Assembly: GCA_028456385.1 (NCBI GenBank)
Contig: JALNQF010000029.1
Span: 1-64,000 of the forward strand
Direction of reading: 5' to 3'
From: Ophiosphaerella korrae
Lineage: Eukaryota > Ascomycota > Dothideomycetes > Pleosporales > Phaeosphaeriaceae
Length of the DNA stretch: 64,000 nucleotides
Below, one piece after another: positions 10,325 through 21,232 of the stretch. The first letter of the stretch is position 1. Each line of letters begins with the position of its first letter. The position numbers were made by a program, and so were the translations under genes. Below the pieces are notes generated by a model, which did not search any database, was not told the origin of the DNA, and saw only the letters and a list, made by a program, of their open reading frames with translations.

Positions 10325-11572
10325 GTATTCGCTAGCCTAACTATGCGCTACTTACGCTTCGCTCTTCTATAACTAGATTGTTAAAGTATTAAGGACTACT
10401 ATCTAATATTAAGATAGCGTCCTCGTGCGCAAAGGTAGTTAATAGAAGTAGGATAGACTAGAGTTACGTAATAGGTAGTAATTGTTAATAAACTAGAAGT
10501 ACTAGGATAATTCTAAACAATAGGCGTTAATTTAGTGTTGCTCTAAGTTAAAGATTAGATTAACGATGTTAATTTACCTTTGCGCATCGTAGTTACTATA
10601 TGCTTGTCTCCCTAGGTCCTGATCTATTGATCTGTTGTGGTTCCGAACCACAGATCCACAGATCACCTGGATCTGTGATCTGTTGCTGCCAAGACCTTAC
10701 GGATCACGGATCACTTGTCACGTGTCCCAGTTGTGTGTTGTCTCCCAATCTAGTTCGTTTGTTCCATGGATCCATGAGTCATCAGCCCCCATCGTCGGGC
10801 TGATTGGTTCCATCTCGGATTCCATTGTTACATCCGTAACAAGAGATAGAGGCTTCGTAGAGACTCTTGCTATAGAGAGAACCTCTCCGTAAAGAGACTT
10901 TCGCCGTGGAGAGAACCTCTCCGTGAAGAACCTCTCCGTAAAGAGAAGGTCTCTAAGGAGAGCTGATCTCCAAAGGGAGGAAGCTATTCGTTCTATTCGT
11001 ACTGTTTCTCTAGCTTAAGAAGTGCACATTTTTGGTACCTTGTGAATATCTAGACTTGCTATTTCTAAGTCAAATCTACTCTTGGCATACACCCAACTAG
11101 GCTAGCCACTCTTGGCATATTACATCAGCAAAATCTTGCTCAGCTCAACCTCGGCTCAATTTCACTCAGCTTCGCACTGCCACTGCTCATACTGCGATCA
11201 GGTCTGATCATACTTTGCTCAGGCTCGATCAAGCTCGCTCAGTTGATCAACATCTTGGTGCCTCAGGTCGCCGATGCTTCTGTCCAGTGGGAGACTGAAT
11301 AGTGCCTACCGCTTAGGCACCAGGATTTCACTTTCACCGGTGCCTGATCCACCCACTCCAAACTCAACAGATGTTGTCCCGACCGCGTGATGAATTCTTG
11401 TTTTCTTGATTCTAGCAACTCTTGATCGTGTGCGCATTCCTTCAAAACCTTTGGGCTTCACTCATACTTACAGCCAAGATTTGAAGGTTCGCAACACTGC
11501 AGCTTTGCCCCACAACCCGCTCCTCAAGCTGGAATTGTAAACAACTCACCTTTGCCGAAATTGACACTTGAA
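10325..11572. other. Non-coding; palindromic and tandem motifs
   Basis: AT-rich at 10370-10580. Around 10630-10710 there are nested palindromes built on GATCTGTGATC and TGTGGTTCCGAACCACA. From 10874 to 10970 the motif GAGAGAACCTCTCCGT recurs imperfectly and forms CTCTCC/GGAGAG hairpins. From 11050 on the DNA is ordinary and includes the leader of the gene at 11573. Confidence 0.5.
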
Positions 11573-12961
11573 ATGGCCACGCCCTCCCGAGTTGATCAGA
11601 TCCGCAGCAGGCCTGGCAGGAACCCCCTCTCCGACCATGCAAAATGCTGGAAACACAACGAGAAGACGGGTTTCCTTGACCCTGCGTGGCCAAGGGATCC
11701 ACCTGATGTGGAGGCAGTTCTTGCAGTAACTGAACAGTATCTTCCTACAAATTTCCATGCCGACGCCAGCAAAACTTGGACGTCCCAAGGGGCATTCCAC
11801 AAGCTTTACTTTATCTGCAACCAAACCAACTCCAGGAGTTATTTGATGCGCGTGGCAATACCCGTTGAGAGGTTCTACAAGACCGAGAGTGAGGTGGCTA
11901 CGATGCAATATCTCCAAAGGAACACTTCCATCCCTATCCCGAAAGTTGTTGCGTGGTCATCCAGTGCCGAGAACACCGCTCTTGGTTTCGAATGGATCCT
12001 AATGGAAAACGTTAAGGCTGTGACGTTGAGGCACGTATGGGAAAAGATGGATTTTGCAGCCAAAATTTCACTGACAAAGCATGTTGCCTGCAAATTGAGA
12101 GAGCTTCTGGATCTTCGCTTCACGCTACTTGGCAATATTTACTTTGCCGACAAATGGAACGAAGTGGGCTACCCTTCGCTGTCGTCATTACAGTCGTTGC
12201 AGCCGGCATCCTCTTCAAAAAGCTCGAAGATAGATATCGATATCGGTAAAGACGGCAACTTTGTTATTGGGCGGATGGTGTCCACCAGATTTTTCCGAGA
12301 CAAAAGTGCCCTCTTGCGCGTTGACCGTGGACCATACGACAAGGCAAAGGAACTCGCCGTAGCCGAGACCAAGCTGCTCGGGCAGCGCATCCGGCATCTT
12401 TCGTACAAGCCGGGTTCCGATTACTATTGCGATGTGGATCATGAGCTTTATGAGGAGAAGACTGAGATGTTTGACGTTTTCAACGAGCTAGAGCAATTCC
12501 AGACAGATATTTTCTCCAATTCGGATGAACCCGAGGACCGCAAAGTTCTTTGGCACAGCGACCTCACCGATCTAAATATCCTTGTACACCCCGAGACTTT
12601 CGCGCTCGAAGCTATTGTAGACTGGGAGTCCGTGAGCATCGTGCCAGCCTGGGAGATCAACAACGGCATCCCCAACTTCCTTCAAGGCAATGAGGTGGAC
12701 GAGCCTCCCCCACCAGGAAATCGTTCCGAAGAGGATGAAGACCGTCTGGTCGAAATACGACGAGACTGGGAGCTGAGTCTTCTCCGCAAGGCGTACACGG
12801 ATATTGTTGGACCCCTCTTCAAAACCGGTCCAGAACTAGAGAATCGGATTTGGCTGAAGACGGGATTCAGGCTGTGTCTTGTCACCTTTGAGGATGTTTG
12901 GAAGCGAACAAGGTCTTGGCTGGATCGGACAAGGACTCTAGATGACTTTGAAATGGTATAG
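11573..12961 (+). CDS. APH-fold (aminoglycoside phosphotransferase family) kinase-like protein
   Basis: Single exon, 462 aa, first in-frame ATG at 11573 in good context (GAAATGG). The C-lobe carries the Brenner catalytic motif HSDLTDLN (~328-335), then NILV and the metal-binding IVDWE (~348-352). An N-lobe pattern (LMRVAIPVE, then a TESEVATMQYLQ helix and IPIPKVVAW) precedes it. This fits PF01636-type proteins, which are abundant in filamentous fungi. Fungal members are mostly uncharacterised and should not be taken as antibiotic resistance genes; the substrate is unknown. A long linker (~205-330) is rich in Ser and acidic residues. It lies alone between repeat tracts inside the HET/NLR island. 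Confidence 0.9.
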   Translation: MATPSRVDQIRSRPGRNPLSDHAKCWKHNEKTGFLDPAWPRDPPDVEAVLAVTEQYLPTNFHADASKTWTSQGAFHKLYFICNQTNSRSYLMRVAIPVERFYKTESEVATMQYLQRNTSIPIPKVVAWSSSAENTALGFEWILMENVKAVTLRHVWEKMDFAAKISLTKHVACKLRELLDLRFTLLGNIYFADKWNEVGYPSLSSLQSLQPASSSKSSKIDIDIGKDGNFVIGRMVSTRFFRDKSALLRVDRGPYDKAKELAVAETKLLGQRIRHLSYKPGSDYYCDVDHELYEEKTEMFDVFNELEQFQTDIFSNSDEPEDRKVLWHSDLTDLNILVHPETFALEAIVDWESVSIVPAWEINNGIPNFLQGNEVDEPPPPGNRSEEDEDRLVEIRRDWELSLLRKAYTDIVGPLFKTGPELENRIWLKTGFRLCLVTFEDVWKRTRSWLDRTRTLDDFEMV

Positions 12962-13736
12962 GATCTCACGAGGCCTGAATTCAGCGCCTGACTCGACAGT
13001 CTACCCCTTCCCGGCTCAATTCGAAGAATTAAGTGGCAAGTCGACATGACCCAAAACAAAGTTGAAAGTCATGTTCTTGGAGCACTGGCATTTCAATTTG
13101 TAAAGTCAGCTGGGTACTCATCAAAGGACTAGATTAGAATCTTCAATGAAGAATCCGTTTGCGAGGCGATCGTCCTAGGATCGTCCTTCGAGTTGCCTGC
13201 ATCTAGCCTCGAGTACAGCTTACAGCCTGTCACGCAGCGCGATTGACCCTTTAAGCCGTAGTCTTTGGGAATTTTGTGTTTCTTCACTGGCCTACATGAC
13301 TGCCCCCTTCCACTGCGAAATTGGTAATTTGGCAACCCGGGTATCCGCTCGATCGGAAGGCGATGTTTTCAGCCCGTTGAGAAGCACTTTCATCATGCCC
13401 TGCTTGCGATTATCCCTGCCATATGCGGATATCGGTGTGGTAGGCAAGCAAGCAATGTGATTTGTGCATGGAGGCTGCCGGGCTGTAGTGACGTGGTCAC
13501 TGATGCATAATCAAAGTGCCAAATTTTCAGCTGCAAGTATGTACATCAATACTGTCCGTGTAGAGCGGGGTCGACAGGCAGCTTGATGGGCTGAGATCTC
13601 GATATCGCTCTTAAACGAGCGGGGCATCTCAGCCTCCTCCTCCTCCTCCTCCTCCTCCTCTCCCCCTGTTTTGATCCTTAGCCAAGCGACGTCCGCGACG
13701 CCCGTTCTTGATTGCCAATTTCGTCTTGTATTGGCA
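12962..13736. other. Spacer with a (CTC)n microsatellite
   Basis: No gene supported. A pure CTC trinucleotide run of about 30 bp lies at 13632-13661, ~75 bp before the small candidate gene at 13737, and may belong to its leader. Confidence 0.5.
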
Positions 13737-14310
13737 ATGTCAAAAAAGCAATTTATTGCATTCCTCGAGAGCATTCCTCCTGAAAAACTTGAAAACTTCC
13801 CACCACGCCGCGGGCGTCTCTTCCCCAACCCAGCGAAGGACGGAGATGATTTTCGCCTCGACAAGCAAAATGAAGGTGTGCGTAGATTTTTTTGCAGCCT
13901 GTAGCGTACAGGGCGCTTGGGCAGAATCCTTTGCACATCCTCCGATGCTAACTCCAACCTCGTAGTTAACTGATGACGGCTACCACAATCTTCAAATACA
14001 GCCTAATAGCCAGGCCAAATCAAGTTCGGCCCGCCAAAGAGCTACTGCTACGGCAGCCGGTGCCTCATCTAAGCCCGATACATCGATGGCTACGGTACTC
14101 GTGCTTGAAGGATCCGCTCCGCCAGTATCTCCTGAAGATGTGAGGCAGGGGTTTCAAGAAAGCTATGAATCGGGAAATACCCCAATGAGGCTCGGAACTA
14201 AACCACCTCCTCCAGAAACCGAGGTGGAAGCTACCGAAATTCAATCCGGCAAAGAAGGGGAAAGTAAAGGAAAAAAAAAAAGGATCGTAGATAGCCAACG
14301 AACGAAGTGA
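13737..14310 (+). CDS. Possible small two-exon gene, hypothetical
   Basis: Exon 1 13737-13877 starts ATGTCAAAAAAG and encodes MSKKQFIAFLESIPPEKLEN and onward, 47 codons. A GTGCGT donor at 13878, a CTGAT branch site near 13970 and the acceptor AATACAG at 14001 define a 124-nt intron. Exon 2 14002-14310 is in phase and encodes a Ser/Ala/Pro-rich, then acidic and Lys-rich tail ending in SQRTK. The product would be 149 aa. No domain is recognised. The codon-like composition of both halves and matching phase support a real gene; the intron is longer than its neighbours', so the model is tentative. Confidence 0.45.
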
Positions 14311-14936
14311 GCATTGTAATGACTATATGGAAGAACATCTTATTTGCTTGGTTCGTGCATCTAGGAAGATTTAACTCAGTCTTGAATTAGCTATGACACT
14401 TTGCTACTTCCTCCGTGTCCTTCTTTTTCTCTCCTTGGTATTACATCGACTCGGGAAGTCGTAGGTCACAACTATGAGAACTATGATTAATTGTGGTATA
14501 TTTTGAACACCGTGTGTCCTGACCTAGCTCAGAATGTGTCTGATGAGTGAGCCAAATGGGCTAGAAACCCAACATCAGCAGGTCGACCGACAGTAAAACT
14601 TCCTATCGAGTGTTGGAAGCCCCTGGCCATGCCGAATTATCGGTACGCGAGCAGCCCGATTCGTCAAGCAAGAGAGAGGGACAGTAGTACCTGCCATTGC
14701 TGCATCTTTGGCTCTACACCTGAAGGCGTCTATCCTGATCACTCCCAGGCCAAAGGGCCTGCGGAACAGCTCATTGCTATCATCCGCCGCACAGGCAACG
14801 AGTCATCGGTTTTGGCGGGGAGCTCCTTGGACAGTTATTAATATGAAGAGAAGAGCGACGAGGAGCCCACTATGGACCCAACAACGCCGTCGGCCGGAGT
14901 GAGGTAGCCTGTAAATGAGTCTTTGTGCACAAGGCC
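14311..14936. other. No supported gene
   Basis: A short ORF (14629-14841) and frames overlapping it show no motif. The last part may be upstream exon or promoter sequence of the fragment at 14937. Confidence 0.35.
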
Positions 14937-15257
14937 ATGCCCTACTATTCCACCCAGGTCTTCGACACCTGCCGTCGTGGGCCCGACCCTCTATCACCGG
15001 CCGCCGCGCGCCTACCCGACGCACACACGGGGATCGACCGGCTCAACCCGTACGGCAAGGTCCAGAATGGGTATGCGATGCTCGAGGCGCCGGTGCTGCG
15101 GGTTGAGATGAGCCGCCGAGATGCCGGGCCTCATACGACACAGCGGGAGCAGTTTGGGTTTGATTGCTTCTCGGCGTTGGCGGAGATGGGCAGGACCGCG
15201 GTGTTCGTACCGGATGTGCATCTTAAACGATCTGGGGCTTTTCTGGACTTCGGTTGA
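14937..15257 (+). pseudogene. GC-rich coding-like fragment truncated at an AT-rich border
   Basis: An open frame of 106 codons from an ATG at 14937 (MPYYSTQVFDTCRRGPDPLS ...) with strongly GC-biased third positions that reads like part of a globular protein (GYAMLEAPVLRVEMSRRDAG, FGFDCFSALAEMGRTAVFV). It stops at 15255, exactly where the composition drops into a RIP-like AT-rich tract. I do not recognise the family. It may be the 5' or middle part of a gene whose 3' end was lost to a repeat insertion; upstream exons are possible. Confidence 0.4.
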
Positions 15258-15475
15258 CGTAAATAAAGGCAGCTCTAAGGAGCAGCTCTTAAGCCTTAGT
15301 AGCTATAAAAGAAAGTTTATATAAATCTAAATTAATACTTTATAAATATAGAGATAATTATAGTAGCTATATAAGCTTCTACTCTTTTAGAGTTATAAAA
15401 TAATAGTAAAGTAGTAAAAAGAGAAGTAAGGAGAGTAGTAACTAAAGTAGTAGCTAGAACTCTTTAGTCTATATA

Positions 15476-15639
15476 TGTTATGTCGCAGCTCTACTCCACT
15501 GCGCCAAACAAACCCAAAAAGGTAGATGAGTATTCAACAACATTGAATACAGGAGTAGAACAGTATATATTGCCCAAGGGCCCTCGCCCTTGTCTTGCGC
15601 TTTGCGCAGCTACGGCCTACTGCGGCCTGCAGCGTGACA
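15476..15639 (-). mobile_element. Solo LTR (164 bp) with target-site duplication
   Basis: On the plus strand the element starts TGTTATGTCGCAGC and ends CAGCGTGACA; on the minus strand it runs TGTCACGC ... CATAACA, the TG...CA rule of LTRs. It is flanked by ATATA at 15471-15475 and ATATA at 15640-15644, consistent with a 5-bp target-site duplication, although the flank is itself AT-repetitive. Its body shares ~115 bp with 10139-10262. An A-box-like TGGCGCAGTGG lies inside. The shortness suggests a TRIM-type element; no internal region is present here. Confidence 0.65.
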
Positions 15640-15644
15640 ATATA

Positions 15645-17276
15645 TATATAGAGTAGTAATTATAACTAGGTTAAGAGAATAAACACGATTTTTTATATAG
15701 ATAGGTGCTTTTAGGTTAGTAAGTTAAAACCTTAGGTAAGCCGAAACCTAGTCTACCAGCTTATAGTAGACAAATTTATAGGTATATTAACTTTTAATAT
15801 ATTAAAAGCTATTACGTACAACGAATATAGCTATAATTCTAGAAGAATAGTTTTCTATAGCAAATTTTACATATCTATAATCTACTCCTTACTAAAATTA
15901 CGTTAGTGTTATTGCCTCTAAGCCTATTTTGTTGTAACGAAGGTTCGCTGAACACTCGAGACTCTCGTGAACTCTGGTACGAGTTGGGGGCGGGGCTGAT
16001 ATACTAAAAATTATGACATTGTATAGTTGTAATCTAAAGCGGGGCTGATGCGCTACACATGCGCATAAAAGGCTCGATACCTGTGAAGAGAGTAAAGCAA
16101 GTATTATTCTCCCTTAGATACTAGTAGTACTATCGAATACTATCTGTCATCCCTTCACTATCTCCTGTGGCCTACGGCAAGTACTATTGTCTTCTAGCTA
16201 CCTCCTAACATTTGTATAGCGAGTTCTTTTATACCATAATAGACTTCCTTTTCTATAGCGCTAACGTTAAGCTTTTATTACTCTAAATTCTATAGAATAG
16301 CCTACCCTAAGCCTTTAAACCTCCCTCTAATACTAGGAAGTCTTTATTAGCCCTATGCACGCTGCTGGGTACTACTTTATGTAGGGTTGCTGTGTCGATT
16401 GGTACTTGCAGTAGAAGTGAATTACTAATCATAGCTAATGTGAGATCGCCTTGGACATCTTCTACAGGTAATTTACTGTAGGGCTTGTGGCTGTGCGGAT
16501 TACACAATCGTTCGGATTGTTGTTAATTCTGGCTTAGGATTGGGAGTAGTGATAAAACTTGACCCTGGGCTTGTTTAGTCAGCAGACGCACTTCTAGTAT
16601 TAAAACCAGCTTTAACATGGCGATGTCGCATACGTAGAGATGCAGTATAACCGCAGAGCGATAGCCGATTTGTAACATAGGACGCATACTATGTCCTTGA
16701 GCTCGGATACCTGCCGTTGCTCCCTCCGCTGACGGATGGAGCGACCTGATCGAGCCCACCGCATCCTCATACTTCTCGATCCCACCAGCGCCGATTCCTA
16801 GACTAAGCCGCAGTGAGCTCTAGTCTCGGCTGATGGGAAGGGGGTACGATGTGATAGGAAGGAAATAAGATAATATAAAGCGTGGTGGCCCTGGAAACCA
16901 AAGCCTGCGCTTCGGCAAGTGGGTTCAACGGAGGGTTGTTCATGTTCGTGAGGGATGAGTACTGGCAGAGCTGTGGTGGTGGTCATGCATCGCAAGACCC
17001 TGCACGATCTACGAGCTGCTTACAGCACTCTTCCATCGGTTGTTTCTACAAACTATCGCCTCCGGCGCAAGGTCAGGGCAGGAGTGGGTCGGCCATGTTC
17101 CCACTAGCGCGATCGAGCCGTTCTCTGCATCCTACCATAAACAGGTGGCAAATTTGAGGAATGATGCCTACGTGAGCATAACCGGTTTAAACTTCATGCT
17201 CTTCCCTACTCCACGGAATTGAGGTAATAGAAAGTAAATAGTGAAGAGAAAGTTGTACGCGAATACTATAATGTCC
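15645..17276. other. AT-rich relic, then non-coding DNA downstream of the NLR
   Basis: 15258-15475 and 15645-15950 are AT-rich and RIP-like. 15950-17276 is of normal composition with no supported gene; it contains the 3' flank of the HET-NACHT-WD40 gene. Confidence 0.4.
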
Positions 17277-20200
17277 CTAGCATACACTACCCTGAATTTC
17301 ACACAGCCATACTTTTCCATTCCCAGTACCCATGGCAAGAATACCTCCTGAAACCACTGAACAATGTGACCTATACTCTGACGGGAACCTTAATATTTTT
17401 TTTGAATCGTATGTTATCCATGTACCATCTGCCCCTAAAGCTACGCTCTGAAATTGAGCAGTTTGAGTTTCTGCACTTGTTGATAGTGGAGTTGAAATGG
17501 CCAGAGTACTGGCATCAAGAACGCCAACATCAGTGTGCAAGTATTCATCGCTAGAGTCGAACGAGATGCGATAGAGGACCCTTTCAACTTCGACTGTGTG
17601 GATGCACTCGCTAGTGCGCACGTCCCAAACCTTGATCGTGCGGTCCTTGGATGCGGACGCCAGCCGGGTTGAGTTATGGGAGAAGGCTACCAAGTTAACA
17701 GTAGAGCTGTGGCCCTTAAGTATTTGGGCGCACTCGCCGCTGCCTGCGTCCCACACCCTGACTGTGCGGTCCCTAGATGCAGATGCTAGCCAAACCGAGT
17801 CGTAGGAGAATACCACCGACTCTACCCAGTCGACATGCCCTTTAAATGTCTGGAGGCACTTTCCGCTATGCACGTCCTACGTTTTAACTGTGCGATCGTC
17901 TGACGCGGATGCTAGCTTTTCTAAATTATGTGAGAAGACAATTGATTTAACCACATAAATATGGCCCTCAAGCGTCGATAAGCACTCGCCTCTGTGTACG
18001 TCCCACACCTTGACTGTGTAGTCGTCGGACGCGGACGCCAGCCGGGTCGAGTCGTGTGAGAAGGCGACTGACTTAAACCAATTGTTGTGGCCCCTGAATG
18101 TTGATAGACACCTTCGCTCGTGTGTGTTCCAGATCTTAGCTGTCCGATCGCCCGACGCTGATGCCAGCCAGGTAGAGTCGTGCGAGAAGGCGACTGAGAT
18201 AACCCTACTGATATGCCCCTTAAGCGTTGACAAGCACTCGCCGCTGGGCGCATCCCACACCTTGACCGTGCGGTCCCAGGATGCGGACGCTAGCAGGGTC
18301 GAGTCGTGGGAGAAGGTTACTGATGTGACGAAGTCGCTGTGACCCTGGAGTGTTTGAAGGTTCTCGCCTCTGTGTACGTCCCACACCTTGATTGTGCGGT
18401 CCTCGGACGCGGACGCCAGCCGGGTTGAGTCATGGGAGAAGGCTACTGAGTTGACGGTGGAACTATGGCCCTTGAGTATTTGGACGCATTCGCCGCTGCC
18501 CGCGTCCCACACCCTAACTGTGCAGTCGTCGGACGCGGACGCCAGCCGGGTTGAGTCATGGGAGAAGGCCACCGAGTTGACGGTGGAGCTGTGGCCCTTG
18601 AGTATTTGGACGCACTTGCCGCTGCCCACGTTCCACACCCTGACTGTACGGTCCTTGGAGGCGGACGCTAGCTGGTTTGAGTTATGGGAGAAGACCACCG
18701 AGTAGACGGCGGAGCTGTGGCCCTCAAGCGTCTGAAGACAGTTACCCCATTCATCTTGCATTTCTGGCTTGATTACTATATCCTGTGGCTCTTCATTTTT
18801 AAATAGCGCTCGTATAACACTACGAGTTGGACTGAATAGAAGCGCGCCATATACCTGGAGCGGACTACTCTCAATTGCCGATTTGTGGTACATAATGAAT
18901 CGGGGTGCGTCTCGAACCACTTCCATTGTCGACGATGTAGCCGCCCTCTCCTATCCCGATTAGCAAGGACTATATGGTAGGGTGGAGGCTGGTAGGGAAT
19001 TACTTTGATCAAGGCCTCCAGTCTAGACATTGAGACTACACTCTTCGATATGCTCTTGCAAAGGCTTATAGCTTCGAGCCAGTAGAGATACTTCTCTCTC
19101 ATGAATCCGTCCACGGCCCCGCCACCCTTGAGGATGCTCCCATCGTACGTTGATGAGTTGGAAATCCATTCGCAGAGGTGATCGATCCAGTAGATACACG
19201 AGTACCGCAATGTCGCCAGTGGATCAGGCTTGCGTTGTTGTACCTGCTTGATAGGGTATCCTAGCGCATGCAGCTGATACATATCTCGCTGGAGACTCTT
19301 GGACATGACCTGGATAGATCTGGAAAAGATGTTTTGGTGAACCTTTCCAGCCCCGGACGGGAACACGCTAAGCGCCGCTTCGTCCAATAAGAAATCCTTA
19401 GCTGACTGATGAACAACATATACATGGTCTTCTCGCAACGTAAGGAACGAACCGCACAATTTTACCATCGTCGCGGTCGTCTCTTCTACATTAGAGCCTT
19501 GTTTAAGCAAGTCCGCCAAAACGCAAAGCTCCTGCAGATGCAACGGACGTTGCGTAGCGACGACAGTGGAGAGAATTTGAAGGCACAGTTCTGGATTCCG
19601 GCGCTTCAACTGCTTGACATGCTTCATCATCCGCTGGTATAAGTCTATCAGCTCTGATGGGACTTCGTCGAGGACCTGCACTACCTCCAAGACCTGAACA
19701 TCTTTGAGCTCTTTTGTGACTAGAGACACCCAAAGGAAAGTGCCGTTCGCCTTCTGTTGCATCTTCTCTCGTACCAATGATTGGAGCAGCTTGTTATGCT
19801 GAATTTGATCCAGTTCCCCCACGCGATAGTTGATGTAAGCGTCAACGGCACGGGATACTTGCGCAGCATTTTCCTCCAGTCCAAGGCTGAGTCTCGCTCT
19901 AGAATTGTCGGGCTGTAGTCGCTGCTCGATGTTGGCGTAGTTTCGACTCGTTAGTATCCACTTGGCACGAGCTGATAGAGACGAATTCTGCACAATGAAA
20001 GCCAGCAGCTTGTCTAGATCCTTCACGCATTCGTCGAGCGCATCGACAAAGAAGTACACGTTGTCTAAGGTCGAGTCTTGCAGGATATCTGTAAAAATTT
20101 CACACAAAACAACCCAGGCGTTGGTATCTTCAAAGAGCGCTTTGCCTGTCTGGGCGTGTTTCTCCCGCATATGCGAGATGAGCGCTGGCTGCTGGCTGAC

Positions 20201-21232
20201 AAGCATGAATAGGAGACCCCGGACCACAGCCGTTGCACTGTTGATACGCGAGTCAGTGGCCTGGCAGAAGAAGTACGAGAGAAGGGCTGTCTTGGCCGTC
20301 GAAGTGCTCAGCTCGTTGATGATGCCGCAGAGCAGCATAGTCTTGCCTTTGCCGGGATCGCCCTTGATCCATAGCAGCCGGCTCCCTGACTCTTTCTGCC
20401 ACTGCTGGAAGGTATCGTTATCAAGAACCCAGCGGTAGGAATCTACCAGCAAACCGCCCTTTGTTTCTTCGATGCGGCTTTTGTCATGGCGGGGATTGGT
20501 AGGACGCAGGTCACGGATGCAAGTTCTTATCTTTTCAATCTCATTATGAAGCCGTCTGAATGCTTCCTGTTCGCCTTCCCCATATACAGGCGCAATATCC
20601 ACGTTCAAAAGGCCCAACAGTGCGTATGCCTTATCTTCTTTAACCTTTGTTACCCTATTTGCTGCCCATCGTAGCCGTTCGTCGACTTTAAACTGAGCAA
20701 GAGGAGTTCCTGCAAGAACTTCAAGAGCGATACCTGTTGCTTTGTGGATCAAGGACTTTAGTGAACTCTTGTCGCCTAGCTTCTCGCTATCTACAGAAAA
20801 GAACTCGACGATATTTGGTGCGAGAAGCTCTTGAAGCGTCCACCCGCGTGTGAACCAGCGACTTGACCTGAACGCAGACTCCCACGAAGACCCACGTACG
20901 TCCGATAGATAGACATAGCATCTCTCTGCAGCCTGGTACCAGCGAAACATGGACCGGATGGCATGCGAGTGCTCAGCCTTGTCCGTCGTGTCGATGCAGC
21001 AACTGTCGACCCAGAAGTACTGCAGAACATCGCGCCGTGCCTGTGCACCGCAGAAGTGGATCTTCTTGTAGCCTGCCTTGTTCAGGCCATCGCCGTTGAT
21101 AATGTTCGCAAATGTCACCTCCTCGTCCTCTTCTCCCCAGGTGTGAGACAGTATCGCATAAGGAGGCACCTGTTCGGCGTCGAAGCGCTTAATGCTAAGC
21201 TTGCCATCTTCGTCATACGTAAGAAGGCGCAT
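17277..21232 (-). pseudogene. HET-NACHT-WD40 NLR (HNWD type) with one in-frame stop
   Basis: Exon 1 21232-19004 (743 codons), 53-nt intron 19003-18951 (GTAATT donor, CTAAT branch, GATAG acceptor), exon 2 18950-17277, in phase. Residues 1-145 are a HET domain (PPYAILSHTWG, YFWVDSCCID, RGWTLQELLAP). NACHT follows: P-loop GDPGKGKT at 291-298, Walker B FFVDALDEC at ~394-402, and the late HQSAKDFLL block. The linker to exon 2 (APRFIMYHKSAIE, ALLFSP) is typical. Exon 2 has nine WD40 repeats of 42 aa (GHSSTVNSVAFSHDSTRLAS type), nearly identical. In repeat 7 the conserved VWD reads T-stop-D: TAG at 17879-17877 replaces TGG. Translation would give 1100 aa; readthrough gives 1300 aa with two more repeats and a C-terminal tail. 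Podospora HET-E/D/R have this layout and act in vegetative incompatibility. It may still work truncated. Confidence 0.9.
17369..18743 (-). repeat. WD40 minisatellite: nine ~126-bp coding repeats
   Basis: The WD40 part of the HET-NACHT-WD40 gene is a tandem array of ~126-bp units (42 codons) with blocks such as CACGACTCGACCCGGCTGGC (minus strand) recurring almost unchanged. Variation is concentrated at a few positions per unit, as in Podospora HNWD genes, where repeats are shuffled by recombination and diversify the ligand surface. Confidence 0.85.

Noticed and set aside
13632..13661. Poly-Glu gene on the minus strand (13511-13957)
   Set aside because: The Glu run is the CTC microsatellite; the rest of the frame has no motif and opposes a better plus-strand model.
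17366..18705. Plus-strand ORFs rich in RSxDADASRVES
   Set aside because: Antisense shadows of the WD40 repeats; their regular repeats mirror the minus-strand units.
18927..19003. Frameshift between NACHT and WD40 parts of the NLR
   Set aside because: Explained by a 53-nt intron with donor, CTAAT branch and acceptor, in phase.
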